Notes: generated by a model not told the origin, from the sequence alone. A stretch of DNA of 64,000 nucleotides from Firmicutes bacterium HGW-Firmicutes-2 (GCA_002841495.1 PGZV01000010.1:1-64000), one strand, 5' to 3'; positions 16,800 through 24,961 are shown, counted from the first letter of the stretch. Translations and numbers: made by a program.

Positions 16800-18581
16800 T
16801 CAAATTAAAGACATGTATTCATCAAAGTTATTTTCATACACAATAAAAGCATCCATAAAGGATGCTGTTCCGTCTATTCTTCGTCTTTGATTACTTGTTT
16901 TGATTAATGCGATATTATCATTCGTATCTCTTTTTATTGCCGAGTTAGATAGACACCATTTGAAAATAGGATTGTTGTTGTAGTTTATCTTTTTGGCCGC
17001 CAAATCAGACTCAACTCTTTTTAATGGGCTTGAAAATGTTTTAGGTCCTTGTATTACTGCTTCTGTTGTTACTTTTCCAAAGTTTTGTTTTAGTTCATCA
17101 ACCAGGTATGTAGATGACCAACTGTCATAACCTATTTTTGTTATGTATATGTCATCTTCTTGTTGCACTTCTAGAAACCATTTTGTGACATCCTTATAGT
17201 CAACTTTATTTTCTCCGCTTAACCTTATGTGCCCTTGATCTAACCATATATCATAGGGTATCTTGTCTTCTTTAACTCTTTGGTCAAATAAGTCTGTTGG
17301 CAACCAATACATTTGCTTGACGTATAGGATAGGATCATCAATCACGTTAAATATTATTGTTGCGCATGTTAAGTCTGTTGTGGCTCCAAGGTCTATGCCG
17401 CCCATACCGTACCGTGGTTTTAATGCTTTAATGTCGTATGTGGCCGTGTTGTTGAGTGTTGCAAAATCAAGCCACGATTCCGCGCTTGTTTCTCTTATAT
17501 TAAATTCTTTACATACAAAGTTTTTTTCAAGTTTTGGATTGTTATCCACTCTTTTTGCTTTGTCTTGCAAGGCAACGAGTTTTTTAATGGTTCCAATGCC
17601 CGGATTGGCTTTTATCCAGTTGTTTGCATCTCTCCATTCGTCTTTTTTGTCAAGTTCATATATAAAAAAAAGTGTCCTATCGTCCACTTCGTTTTTTAAC
17701 TTATAATTATTAAGTTGTATCTCGGCCTCTTCATAGATTTCATCGAAGATGTCTTCTCTGATAGTACCGGCTGTTGATGTCATTATAATAAGCGGTTGAT
17801 CTCTGGCACTGGTACCGTCGGCCATGATGTTATATAGAGCTCTGCCGCTTTTCCATTGATGCCATTCATCCATAACAACGACATGTACATTTAAGCCGTC
17901 TAAGCTGTCACTGTCGCTTGCTAAGGCTTTAAATATGCCATCGTTAAACTCACTAGATATTTCACCGACTAACGTCTTGATGCGTTTTCTTAGCGTTGGT
18001 GACTTCCTTACCATGCGCTTTGCTTCAAGCCATACGATTTTAGCCTGGTCTTTCTTGGTTGCTACCGCGTAACACTCCGGACCACCTTCACTATCCCCAA
18101 CTAGTCCATATAGTGCCATTATTGAGTCTAGTAAAGACTTTCCGTTCTTTTTCCCTACGATCAGGACGACTCTTTGGTGCTTTCTGAATCCTTCAATGTC
18201 AATAAAGCCATAAACAGATGCAAGATAAGCTTTTTCCCATAACTCAAGCTCTATTTTCTTGCCGGCCATTTTACCTTTTGAGTGGCAGCAATAATTTTCC
18301 GCAAATTCAATGACATGGTTTGCGCGTTTGTTTGAGTAAAACCATTCGCCGTAATCATTGTCTATCCATGATGCGATTTGCTCATACTGTTCATACACTT
18401 TTTTTGATACTAAGGTGGTGCCGTTTTGTATTTGCTCCCAGTATTCTTTTATTGGATTATAATCGTCCGGATATTTCTTTTTTCCTTTTACGATATTAGG
18501 CTTTACTTTACCAAATATTACATCCGGATCCGTCCTTGGATATTTAGTCGGTTCTAGAATTAACGAAGTCTTCGAACTCAT
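16800..18581 (-). CDS. Terminase large subunit
   Basis: The Walker A-like VLIVGKKNGKS and Walker B VVVMDEWHQ form the ATPase half; the nuclease half has GGIDLGATTDLT and KIGYDSWSS. It pumps and cuts phage DNA. The start is placed at the ATG preceded by AGGTGG (18581); this overlaps TerS by 38 bp and avoids an improbable N-terminal extension. Confidence 0.95.
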   Translation of the reverse strand: MSSKTSLILEPTKYPRTDPDVIFGKVKPNIVKGKKKYPDDYNPIKEYWEQIQNGTTLVSKKVYEQYEQIASWIDNDYGEWFYSNKRANHVIEFAENYCCHSKGKMAGKKIELELWEKAYLASVYGFIDIEGFRKHQRVVLIVGKKNGKSLLDSIMALYGLVGDSEGGPECYAVATKKDQAKIVWLEAKRMVRKSPTLRKRIKTLVGEISSEFNDGIFKALASDSDSLDGLNVHVVVMDEWHQWKSGRALYNIMADGTSARDQPLIIMTSTAGTIREDIFDEIYEEAEIQLNNYKLKNEVDDRTLFFIYELDKKDEWRDANNWIKANPGIGTIKKLVALQDKAKRVDNNPKLEKNFVCKEFNIRETSAESWLDFATLNNTATYDIKALKPRYGMGGIDLGATTDLTCATIIFNVIDDPILYVKQMYWLPTDLFDQRVKEDKIPYDIWLDQGHIRLSGENKVDYKDVTKWFLEVQQEDDIYITKIGYDSWSSTYLVDELKQNFGKVTTEAVIQGPKTFSSPLKRVESDLAAKKINYNNNPIFKWCLSNSAIKRDTNDNIALIKTSNQRRRIDGTASFMDAFIVYENNFDEYMSLI

Positions 18582-18900
18582 CTGCTTCCACCTTCTTTGC
18601 TTCTGCTTTTGGCAGCAGGCCAAGAATTTCTTTACAAACCGCATTATATCTTTGGATCATTGTGTTATAACTTCTAAGTGCCGGATGCTCTCGTAGGATT
18701 GTGTATTCACCTTGTTGCATTTCGTCAATCGGTCCGTTTTCATCTATTGATATCTTGAGTTCTTGCAATGTGGCTCGCATGAAAGCCGCTTCATGGATAA
18801 GGCCTTCGACGGATTTCTTTTTATTTATGTCTACTTCTTTCAATATCCGATTAAGTCTAGATATCTCTTTTTTGATTACCTTATCTTTTTCTAAACTCAA
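18544..18900 (-). CDS. Terminase small subunit, P27 family
   Basis: 118 aa, mostly helical, with EHPALRSYNTMIQRYNAVCKEIL, the hallmark of P27-type TerS. It recognises the packaging site and hands DNA to TerL, which is encoded in an overlapping frame downstream. Confidence 0.9.
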   Translation of the reverse strand: MSLEKDKVIKKEISRLNRILKEVDINKKKSVEGLIHEAAFMRATLQELKISIDENGPIDEMQQGEYTILREHPALRSYNTMIQRYNAVCKEILGLLPKAEAKKVEADEFEDFVNSRTD

Positions 18901-19019
18901 TTAAATCACCTCATTTTTTGGGGAGGGGGGTTATGTGAAAATGACCTGCGTGTTAATTTAAGGTTATCTCTCGGTCTTAGGCCTTTGGGTATCCCTTGTT
19001 TTTATAGGGGGGGACTAGG
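18901..19019. other. Gene-free stretch, candidate cos site
   Basis: 119 bp between HNH and TerS genes with strongly skewed G-runs (GGGGAGGGGGG at about 18918 and GGGGGG near 19012). In HK97-like phages with an HNH protein next to TerS, the cohesive-end site usually lies in this interval. The exact nicks cannot be located by eye. Confidence 0.45.
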
Positions 19020-19331
19020 CTATTCTCTCACTATCAACTCACCCAGCTCATTAAACATTACATCATTACCCGTCACTCTTGCTTCACCAAACGTCTTTCT
19101 GTTGTGACAGATTAAACACAGGTATCTAAAGTTATCTCGATTGAGTGTTATGTTTGGATCATCTATGTTGCTTGGTGTTATCTCTTTGACGTGGTCAACT
19201 ATGTATCCTAAGTCTTTCTTGCACTCTTGGCACATCCCACCGTCTATTGATACTCTCGATGATATAAAAGACTTCCTAGCCTTTATCCACTCTTTGCTGT
19301 TGTAGAATTTCTTTGCATATGCTTTGGCCAT
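19020..19331 (-). CDS. HNH endonuclease of the packaging module
   Basis: 103 aa. CQECKKDLGYIVDHVKEITPSN, then NFRYLCLICHNRKT, gives the HNH motif with two zinc-binding Cys pairs. HNH proteins next to terminase stimulate cos cleavage in HK97-type phages. It is the first gene of the packaging module in transcription order. Confidence 0.92.
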   Translation of the reverse strand: MAKAYAKKFYNSKEWIKARKSFISSRVSIDGGMCQECKKDLGYIVDHVKEITPSNIDDPNITLNRDNFRYLCLICHNRKTFGEARVTGNDVMFNELGELIVRE

Positions 19332-19538
19332 CTCTCTACCTTATGCGTCCGCCTCCCACCCCTGACTCACTACTCTGTAGCTTTGACGCATTCATTCCCT
19401 TTTACCCTCTATCTTTAAATCGTTTTGTTTTATTAAAAAAGCACATATGCAAACAACTTGCATACATGCTTCTTGGGATTTGGTTATACTTTAACTAATG
19501 TAAGTCTAACACAAAAAACGTATCATTTCGTATCATGT
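19332..19538. other. Gene-free boundary between early and late modules
   Basis: 207 bp separating SSB from HNH. It contains a minus-strand terminator (19435-19469) and a direct repeat of CGTATCAT (19520-19536 region). The late genes beyond must either have their own promoter here or rely on antitermination; I see no clear -35/-10 pair. Confidence 0.5.
19435..19469 (-). terminator. Early-operon terminator
   Basis: The near-perfect arms GCACATATGCAAA and TTGCATACATGC (with loop CAAC between) are followed on the minus strand by a T6 tract. It would stop leftward early transcription before the packaging genes, a natural point for late-gene control. Confidence 0.75.
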
Positions 19539-19961
19539 TTAAAATGGTAGATCATCATCATCAAAATTCTGTACTGCTACAAATCCGTCTGAATCCGGTT
19601 CTTCTTCTTTTTCGGTATTGCCTTTACTTGCGACTTTATTTCTTTTGCTTTCCGCAAAGTGCTGCTCTTCTACAACAATATCCGTTGTAAGCCTCTTCAC
19701 ACCATCTTTGTCTGTGTATGATCCTGTCTGTAGTCTTCCTACTACTGATATCATCTGACCTTTCTTGAAGTACTTTTCAGCAAACTCTCCTTCTCTACCA
19801 AAAGCCACGATATTAATAAAGTCTGCGTCCGGCTGTCCTTCTTTCTTGAAACGTTTGTTTACCGCAAGAGAGTACCTTGCTATTGCTAATGGTTCAGCTC
19901 CTTGTGTATATCTCACTTCCGGATCGCGTGTTAGTCTTCCCATCAATATTACTTTGTTCAT
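19539..19961 (-). CDS. ssb: Single-stranded DNA-binding protein
   Basis: 140 aa with the OB-fold opening MNKVILMGRLTRDPEVRY, the core FINIVAFGREGEFAEKYFKKG, and the acidic C-terminal tip NFDDDDLPF that docks partner proteins. The start at 19961 has GAAGGAGATAAAACG upstream; longer in-frame starts are unlikely. It would support phage DNA replication. Confidence 0.95.
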   Translation of the reverse strand: MNKVILMGRLTRDPEVRYTQGAEPLAIARYSLAVNKRFKKEGQPDADFINIVAFGREGEFAEKYFKKGQMISVVGRLQTGSYTDKDGVKRLTTDIVVEEQHFAESKRNKVASKGNTEKEEEPDSDGFVAVQNFDDDDLPF

Positions 19962-20020
19962 CGTTTTATCTCCTTCGTTATTTATTAGCCGCTTCATGGT
20001 CATTTTATTATTAGGCTGGG

Positions 20021-20323
20021 TTAACATGTGTTTCTTATTCGTATATCAGGTTTTCTGATTATTATAAAGTTCTTCATGTTTATTCTTGGTGGTGCTTTGT
20101 GCCGCTTCAATTTGGTTTCTTGTCTAACCTCTTCCTGGTATTGAAATATTTCATTTGCTATTTTCTTAATAGCTTTAAAGGCTTCATTGAATGCTTTGGC
20201 AATTTCATATGCTAGATTTTCAAATACTTTTTTTATAATCTCAGCTAGATCACATAATTGTGTAAGTCCTTTTTCTAATCTTTCTTGTACTTCTTTCCAT
20301 TCTTCTTGTGAACTCTATTCCAT
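20021..20323 (-). pseudogene. Helical protein gene with amber stop at codon 3
   Basis: A strong GGGAGG site precedes ATG GAA TAG. The same frame then stays open for 98 more codons, encoding a long amphipathic helix (EEWKEVQERLEKGLTQL...) and a basic tail. No alternative start has a binding site. One base change (for example CAG to TAG at 20315-20317) would explain it. Suppression or readthrough is possible but unsupported. Function unknown. Confidence 0.65.
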
Positions 20324-20361
20324 TTTTCTTTACCTCCCAATCTATTTCACTCAATCTGAGA

Positions 20362-20514
20362 CTATTGTTCGTTGATTTCAAAAACCCTATTTTCTAACAT
20401 TGTCAATTTATCTTTTAATCTAATTGAATCTTGGGTTTCACCATTACTTAGCTCCATAGTATATGCAACATCCAATATATTCTGTTTAACATCTTCCCAC
20501 TCTATAACTTTCAT
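20362..20514 (-). CDS. Small hypothetical phage protein
   Basis: 50 aa, acidic and helical (KVIEWEDVKQNILDVAYTM; the end has RLKDKLTMLENRVFEI). A GAGGTG site precedes the ATG. Its 3' end carries the recurring AACAATAGTC sequence seen at other gene junctions here. No family recognised. Confidence 0.6.
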   Translation of the reverse strand: MKVIEWEDVKQNILDVAYTMELSNGETQDSIRLKDKLTMLENRVFEINEQ

Positions 20515-20564
20515 TCAATCACCTCAATCTCTTTCTTTAATTGGTTATCTGTGACTATTGTTTG

Positions 20565-20834
20565 TTAATTGACAGGTAAGCGATATACTTCTATTGCACC
20601 TTTCGATTTTTTACAAAAAGTATAATACCCACCCTCACCGTCGTATCCACAATCTTTTCTTCCTTTTGGATAATACCTAACATAATCAATTTTAATGTTA
20701 TCTATATTTGCATCTTCTACACCATACTCATTAACCGCCATATTAATAAACTCTTCTTCACTTTTAAAACTCTTAACATTGCCAACGATATCAGTAGTTG
20801 TATTTCCATCTGTAAAATCACAATAATCAAACAC
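20565..20834 (-). CDS. Hypothetical phage protein
   Basis: 89 aa, acidic, with YPKGRKDCGYDGEGGYYTFC near the end. Not recognised. It lies in a run of small early genes separated by near-identical junction sequences. Confidence 0.6.
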   Translation of the reverse strand: MFDYCDFTDGNTTTDIVGNVKSFKSEEEFINMAVNEYGVEDANIDNIKIDYVRYYPKGRKDCGYDGEGGYYTFCKKSKGAIEVYRLPVN

Positions 20835-20873
20835 TTATTCTACACTTCCTTTCTACTCAATCTGTGACTATTG

Positions 20874-21281
20874 TTAGTAATTAAAATAATCTACTATTTC
20901 ATCTTCTGCGCCTTCGAGTATCTCTTGGAACGCCCTTTCAAATGGAACTGACCAATTAACATTACTACTATCGGCATCCTTATAGTCCATTAGAAACCTA
21001 ACTACAAACTCGGCAAATTCTTGATGCTTACCATCTTTTATCTTAGCCAATTGAGATTTACCATTGAAATTATCTGGACTAGCGTTAAATAAAAACTCTA
21101 AACTCTCCAAAGACATCTTCATTATTAGGCTTTCATCTGTTATTTTAAATTCTAAAACTTGTTCTTTGAATTCTAGCCGCTCTTTTCCACTACCTTCGCA
21201 AGACTCACACTTTACAGACTTTCCATTTTTACCAATATTGTCATAGTAACCACTTCCATTACAAGCTACACACACTTTCAT
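20874..21281 (-). CDS. DnaJ-type zinc-finger protein
   Basis: About 135 aa. Two CxxCxGxG motifs (CVACNGSG and CESCEGSG) lie at residues 4-30, as in the DnaJ central domain, followed by an unrelated acidic helical part. No J-domain is present. The start at 21281 is chosen from AGAGGTAGAAAA upstream. A small metal-binding adaptor is likely; the target is unknown. Confidence 0.7.
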   Translation of the reverse strand: MKVCVACNGSGYYDNIGKNGKSVKCESCEGSGKERLEFKEQVLEFKITDESLIMKMSLESLEFLFNASPDNFNGKSQLAKIKDGKHQEFAEFVVRFLMDYKDADSSNVNWSVPFERAFQEILEGAEDEIVDYFNY

Positions 21282-21306
21282 TTTTCTACCTCTCAATCTC
21301 TTTTAT

Positions 21307-21471
21307 TTAAAAATTCGCCTTATAGTTACTCCATTTTTTTGTCTTATAGGTTTTAACGTTAAATTTAGCCATACACTCTGCATTATTACAATTGCAATTT
21401 TCTGTACTTCCTCTTTCTACTTCCATGTTTATTTCTTTATAACACTCAAAACAATCAAATTTTACATTCAT
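21307..21471 (-). CDS. 54-aa Cys-rich protein
   Basis: Short gene with CFEC, CNC and AEC groups, suggesting one zinc site, and a basic C-terminus. An AGAGGTTAAAA-type site precedes the ATG at 21471. Unknown function. Confidence 0.6.
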   Translation of the reverse strand: MNVKFDCFECYKEINMEVERGSTENCNCNNAECMAKFNVKTYKTKKWSNYKANF

Positions 21472-21503
21472 TTTTAACCTCTTTTTTTATTGCGTAATTT
21501 CTT

Positions 21504-21713
21504 TCAATCATTGTCTGTGACTATTGTGTTGTTAAAATGCAAAGCTCCTCTCATAGCTTTTACACCACAATTCTTACACTGTACATCCCGTGTACCATCG
21601 TTTATAGGTGTCCATTTATGTTCATGTGTTATTTTTATTTTTGATAACATATCCATAAGTTCCCTGTTTTGTTCTTGGTTTTGTCTAATTGCTATTATAA
21701 TTTTATTATTCAT
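21504..21713 (-). CDS. Small protein with a single CxxC zinc-binding end
   Basis: 69 aa. An N-terminal helix is followed by HEHKWTPINDGTRDVQCKNCG, a half zinc ribbon often found in small phage proteins. Unknown role. Confidence 0.6.
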   Translation of the reverse strand: MNNKIIIAIRQNQEQNRELMDMLSKIKITHEHKWTPINDGTRDVQCKNCGVKAMRGALHFNNTIVTDND

Positions 21714-21739
21714 TTTTACTCCTTGTAATCATTTTTTTG

Positions 21740-21946
21740 TTAACTATGCCATAAAACATCAAAGCTATTTTCTTCTAGCCATTTTTCAAAATTATCTTCA
21801 TCTTCTTGTTCAATTAACCACTTATTAAATTCTTCCAAAGTCATATCACAATTAATAATATCTACTAAATCAGAATAAACAAATGGTTCTCCAAGTTCTG
21901 TGAATATCATATAATAAGTTCTAAAAATTAGTTCCCATTGATTCAT
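21740..21946 (-). CDS. Small acidic hypothetical protein
   Basis: 68 aa from the ATG at 21946, which has AAAGGAATT upstream; a start 7 codons earlier is possible. Very acidic (EEFNKWLIEQEDEDNFEKWL). No family recognised. Confidence 0.55.
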   Translation of the reverse strand: MNQWELIFRTYYMIFTELGEPFVYSDLVDIINCDMTLEEFNKWLIEQEDEDNFEKWLEENSFDVLWHS

Positions 21947-21994
21947 ATAATCAATTCCTTTCTTCATAATCTCTTTCTATTGTTGTTTATGTTT

Positions 21995-22156
21995 TTATTT
22001 CCTAAGTATGTGACCCATGAACCAAATTAAATAAGTACTACAAATTGAACCCCATAAGGGTACTTCAATAATCATAATTGAAACCATGACACCTATTATA
22101 ATAATTAAGGTCAACACTAATACTCCAGTTGTAAAATCAATTAAAAAATTTTTCAT
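21995..22156 (-). CDS. 53-aa two-segment membrane protein
   Basis: The protein is almost entirely hydrophobic: GVLVLTLIIIIGVMVSIMII, then a second stretch WGSICSTYLIWFMG, with a short basic tail. A GAGGTG site precedes the ATG. Unknown. Confidence 0.6.
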   Translation of the reverse strand: MKNFLIDFTTGVLVLTLIIIIGVMVSIMIIEVPLWGSICSTYLIWFMGHILRK

Positions 22157-22170
22157 TAATTCACCTCGTT

Positions 22171-22479
22171 TTATTCTTCTAGATAGCTTTTGTAGAATAG
22201 TACTCTAAATTCATCTTCTGTCATGTTGTATTCTTCCATGATCCTAATCTGATGTTCTTTTTTGAGACTTAGTCTTAGCTCAGCGTCGTTATGTATTGAA
22301 TCTTTGTTTGTCACATGGCAAGCCCAACACCAGTATATTAAAGCATCGTGTTGTTTAGACTTCTCTTTTAATGCTCCATTGAATACATGGTGCCAGTAAT
22401 GCTTACCATACGCTCCACACTTAGGACAGTTACACCATTTATACTTTAGGTTCGCTTCTCTTTGGCTTTTATTTATCAT
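22171..22479 (-). CDS. HNH-like / NinG-like recombination endonuclease
   Basis: 102 aa. CNCPKCGAYG, then WHHVFNG and CWACHVTNKDSIHNDAELR, form a zinc-stabilised His-Cys nuclease core like phage NinG/DUF968 proteins. These act in phage DNA recombination. It overlaps the ArpU-like gene by 11 bp, and its location just upstream of late control is typical. Confidence 0.65.
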   Translation of the reverse strand: MINKSQREANLKYKWCNCPKCGAYGKHYWHHVFNGALKEKSKQHDALIYWCWACHVTNKDSIHNDAELRLSLKKEHQIRIMEEYNMTEDEFRVLFYKSYLEE

Positions 22480-22891
22480 TTAGATAATTTAATGCCTCAT
22501 AGTAAAGACGTTTAGCGTGGCATTCGCTATAATTTGCTAGCCTCTTAACCATGTGCCAACTCATATTTTTTATTGCTCTGTACTCGACTACTTGTCTTTG
22601 ATTATCCGGTAAGCAATCTAGCCACGCCATTATCTGCATCTCTTGATCACAATAACCTTTTAATTTATCGTTCCATGATCTCAAATTAATATATTCTTGT
22701 TCAATTCTATCTATTGCGGATTCAACAACGGAAGATATTGTTTTAGCTTTAGGCATGTCATCGTAAGAAACAGCACTTAAGTCTCTAATGGCTTCTATTG
22801 TGTCTTTTATTACTTCAACTTGCTTTCTGGATTCTTCAATGTTGCGCTTGATCCAGTTATAGTCCCTTAACTGCTTTTCAACATCTGTCAT
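22469..22891 (-). CDS. ArpU/RinA-like late transcription regulator
   Basis: 140 aa. The N-terminal helices and SYDDMPKAKT signature lead to a C-terminal sigma-70 region-4-like helix-turn-helix (LPDNQRQVVEYRAIKNMSWHMVKRL). Proteins of this type switch on late genes in Gram-positive siphophages. It is the last regulator before the small genes leading to ssb and the late module. Confidence 0.75.
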   Translation of the reverse strand: MTDVEKQLRDYNWIKRNIEESRKQVEVIKDTIEAIRDLSAVSYDDMPKAKTISSVVESAIDRIEQEYINLRSWNDKLKGYCDQEMQIMAWLDCLPDNQRQVVEYRAIKNMSWHMVKRLANYSECHAKRLYYEALNYLNDK

Positions 22892-23093
22892 CGTCTACCT
22901 CCTCATACCAACATGTTTTACATATCTCATAGGCTTCATCTGGATGTGCTCCTATTTCCTGTAATTTACATCCGAATGATCTAGCGCTTGGAAGTGATTC
23001 ATCATAAAACCCTGGGCATCCAGCAATTAGGTTATCTTCCCTTACCGGTCTTTCTGTTTCTATCATGCTTATTATTAAGTCGATTCTTCTCAA
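22878..23093 (-). CDS. Small Cys-rich hypothetical protein
   Basis: 71 aa. The TTG start at 23093 is placed by AAAGGAGAAAACG just upstream. Four spaced cysteines (GCPG, FGCK, ICKTC) suggest a metal site. It overlaps both neighbours by a few bases. Unknown. Confidence 0.6.
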   Translation of the reverse strand: MRRIDLIISMIETERPVREDNLIAGCPGFYDESLPSARSFGCKLQEIGAHPDEAYEICKTCWYEEVDDDRC

Positions 23094-23221
23094 CGTTTTC
23101 TCCTTTCTTTTTCAAGCAGCTTTTCTTCTCTGTCACATTGGTTGCGGTATTTACAGTATTGTCATTTAAAGTGATTGGTTTCTGTGCATTTAATCATAAT
23201 TATTTTATCTTGAGCATTCAT
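23090..23221 (-). pseudogene. Small zinc-finger gene with in-frame TGA
   Basis: ATG at 23221 follows GAGAGGTAG. The frame runs MNAQDKIIMIKCTETNHFK, meets TGA at 23162-23164, and continues QYCKYRNQCDREEKLL to a stop at 23090 that overlaps the next gene's start. The joined product would be a 43-aa C-x-C-x-C protein typical of phage early regions. A single base change (e.g. TGG or TGC to TGA) explains it. Confidence 0.6.
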
Positions 23222-23235
23222 ACGCTACCTCTCTT

Positions 23236-23421
23236 TCAAAAACTAGATAAGCATATTTTAATTACTGTTATCAGAATCATGAATATTATCCCAATGCCTA
23301 TGACTACCTTTGCTGCAAACTTGTCTTCTTTATCTGTTGATCCTTTAAAACACCACCATACATATGTGAGCCAAAATGCCGTCCCAATCATTAGAAAGTA
23401 ATATATGAGATTTATAATCAT
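23236..23421 (-). CDS. Small two-segment membrane protein
   Basis: 61 aa with segments INLIYYFLMIGTAFWLTYVW and VVIGIGIIFMILITVIKICL. The start at 23421 has AGGAGGATAAAATC upstream; a longer upstream reading belongs to the preceding gene in another frame. Unknown function. Confidence 0.65.
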   Translation of the reverse strand: MIINLIYYFLMIGTAFWLTYVWWCFKGSTDKEDKFAAKVVIGIGIIFMILITVIKICLSSF

Positions 23422-23552
23422 GATTTTATCCTCCTGAGCCTGTTTCTTCTTTTGATCTTGTCGAGCCACTTGTTGCAGGTAATATATACACAAGGTCTTT
23501 TCTTGTAGTTGCATTCTCCGAAAAATAAGTAATGTCTATGTTTACAAATCAT
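23418..23552 (-). CDS. 44-aa basic Cys-rich protein
   Basis: The start at 23552 follows GGAGGAGAACCA. Cysteines at positions 3, 14, 21 and 26 and a very basic C-terminus (DKIKRRNRLRRIKS) suggest a small zinc-binding nucleic-acid protein. The stop overlaps the next ATG (ATGA), so the two are coupled. Confidence 0.65.
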   Translation of the reverse strand: MICKHRHYLFFGECNYKKRPCVYITCNKWLDKIKRRNRLRRIKS

Positions 23553-23764
23553 TGGTTCTCCTCCTTAATTGTTGGTTTTAGTGTGAGTAGTCTGTTACAG
23601 TCAATCTTTTCTGATTTTATGAGATGTTCGATTAGTATCAGGATGTCTATTACCGGTCTATCTAGTTCTTCTGTTAGTTCTACCAGGCTTGCATCGTTGT
23701 TATAAAGCATGATGACTTCACTGATTTCTGTTTCTGTCCATCTATGCATGATTTCAATTTTCAT
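23549..23764 (-). CDS. Small HTH-like hypothetical protein
   Basis: 71 aa. RWTETEISEVIMLYNNDASLVELTEELDRPVIDI resembles a small Myb/SANT-like or HTH domain. The start at 23764 is set by GGAGAGGG upstream and overlaps the RNase H-like gene. Confidence 0.55.
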   Translation of the reverse strand: MKIEIMHRWTETEISEVIMLYNNDASLVELTEELDRPVIDILILIEHLIKSEKIDCNRLLTLKPTIKEENQ

Positions 23765-24144
23765 TTGTACCCTCTCCATATTCCGCTTTTATCATTGGAT
23801 TGATTCTTATATAGTTCCAAATTTCTTGCCATAGCTCTTTGTTTTTGATTTCTTTACCTTTTGCGCTTTTCCAATTGTTTCTTTGCCAGGTCTTTAGAAG
23901 TTCATTGATGCCGCGAGTTATATAGTGGTTTTCAGTGATGATGGTGATAGACTTAGTCTTTCCGCTGTTTGTGAGTGATTTTAGGCCTTCGAGTATGGCG
24001 TAAAGTTCGATTTCATTCTTGGTTGTGTCGGTTTTTGTTCCAGTGATCTCTTTTTTTATATTGCTTATACTCTAGTGAGACTATGTAAAGGCCTGATTTT
24101 ACTTTGACTGAGCTCACTTTTCCTTTTACATAGATTTTCAACAC
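23754..24144 (-). pseudogene. RNase H-like gene split by a frameshift at A7
   Basis: GTG at 24144 follows AAAGGAAG. The first frame (LKIYVKGKVSSVKVKSGLYI...) ends in TGA soon after a run of seven A (24051-24057). With one A fewer, the frame continues EITGTKTDTTKNEIELYAIL and TENHYITRGINELLKTWQRN, clearly RNase HI-like to the stop at 23754. Even if joined, the first catalytic Asp (usually in YTDGS) is Lys and the later TDS is TEN, so activity is doubtful. It lies 1 bp after the replication initiator. Confidence 0.75.
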
Positions 24145-24145
24145 A

Positions 24146-24931
24146 TCATCCACTTCCTTTCTTCCGTAGTCTTAAGTATATTGACCATCCGGTAAAGTCG
24201 TTGTATACGGCTTGGATGCCATAGTCTGCGTCTACCGGTTCATAGTCCTTATAGTTGGCCAATATCTTGGAGTACTCATTGCTCATTGCTGCCTTTATGA
24301 TTTGAGACCTTTTATATTTGTGATCATTGTCTTTGGACCATGGTCTTTCTAGATTCTTAGAGCATGTCCAACGCTTCTTGCCTTCCGGTCTTTTTGTTAT
24401 GTATTCAGCTAGACCTGCAAGGCCCATTTTGTCGGGTTGTAATCTTCTTGCGTTTGCTCTGCCTAGTGGCTTTTTCTTCTTTCCTCTTCCTGTTGACCAG
24501 AGATCTTCTACTTCATCTCTTGTTAGGCAGCCATTTATGATCAGGTGGTGATGAATGTTAGAAGGATTATCTTCTGTACCACCAAACTCGGTGACGGCTA
24601 TGTATTTTAGGGCGATTCCTCTCTTGGCCATGTGGTACTTGGCTCGGTCCAGGTACTTCTGTCTTTCTTTTATGGCATCCTCTACTGTTTCAGGTGGTGA
24701 CGAATGTGTTAGGGTTACTATATAATCATTTTCATTGAAGTTTGTGTTTGTAATCTGTCTGAGCTTTTTCCTGGCTCTTTTTTCATTGAGCCTTTTTTGT
24801 TTTGGTAATGATTCTTTTTTCTTTTTAGATCTTTTACCTTTTTTGTTCAATTGATTTTGGGTTATGGGATATATGTCTACTTCTAAATGATCTGGTCCAC
24901 AATATATCCTTTTTTCTCTTATGTAATTCAT
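24146..24931 (-). CDS. HUH-type replication initiator (REP, G2P-like)
   Basis: About 261 aa with a Lys/Arg-rich N-terminus. YIVTLTHSS fits motif 1, IHHHLIINGCLT the metal-binding HUH-type motif, and LAEYITKRPEGKK the tyrosine motif. Such proteins nick one strand to start rolling-circle replication. The start at 24931 is favoured by AAAGG at proper spacing; GTG 6 nt earlier is possible. No helicase or polymerase is seen in the prophage, so it would rely on host enzymes and its own SSB. Confidence 0.8.
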   Translation of the reverse strand: MNYIREKRIYCGPDHLEVDIYPITQNQLNKKGKRSKKKKESLPKQKRLNEKRARKKLRQITNTNFNENDYIVTLTHSSPPETVEDAIKERQKYLDRAKYHMAKRGIALKYIAVTEFGGTEDNPSNIHHHLIINGCLTRDEVEDLWSTGRGKKKKPLGRANARRLQPDKMGLAGLAEYITKRPEGKKRWTCSKNLERPWSKDNDHKYKRSQIIKAAMSNEYSKILANYKDYEPVDADYGIQAVYNDFTGWSIYLRLRKKGSG

Positions 24932-24961
24932 AGGCACATACCTTTCCCTGTAATGTTAATA

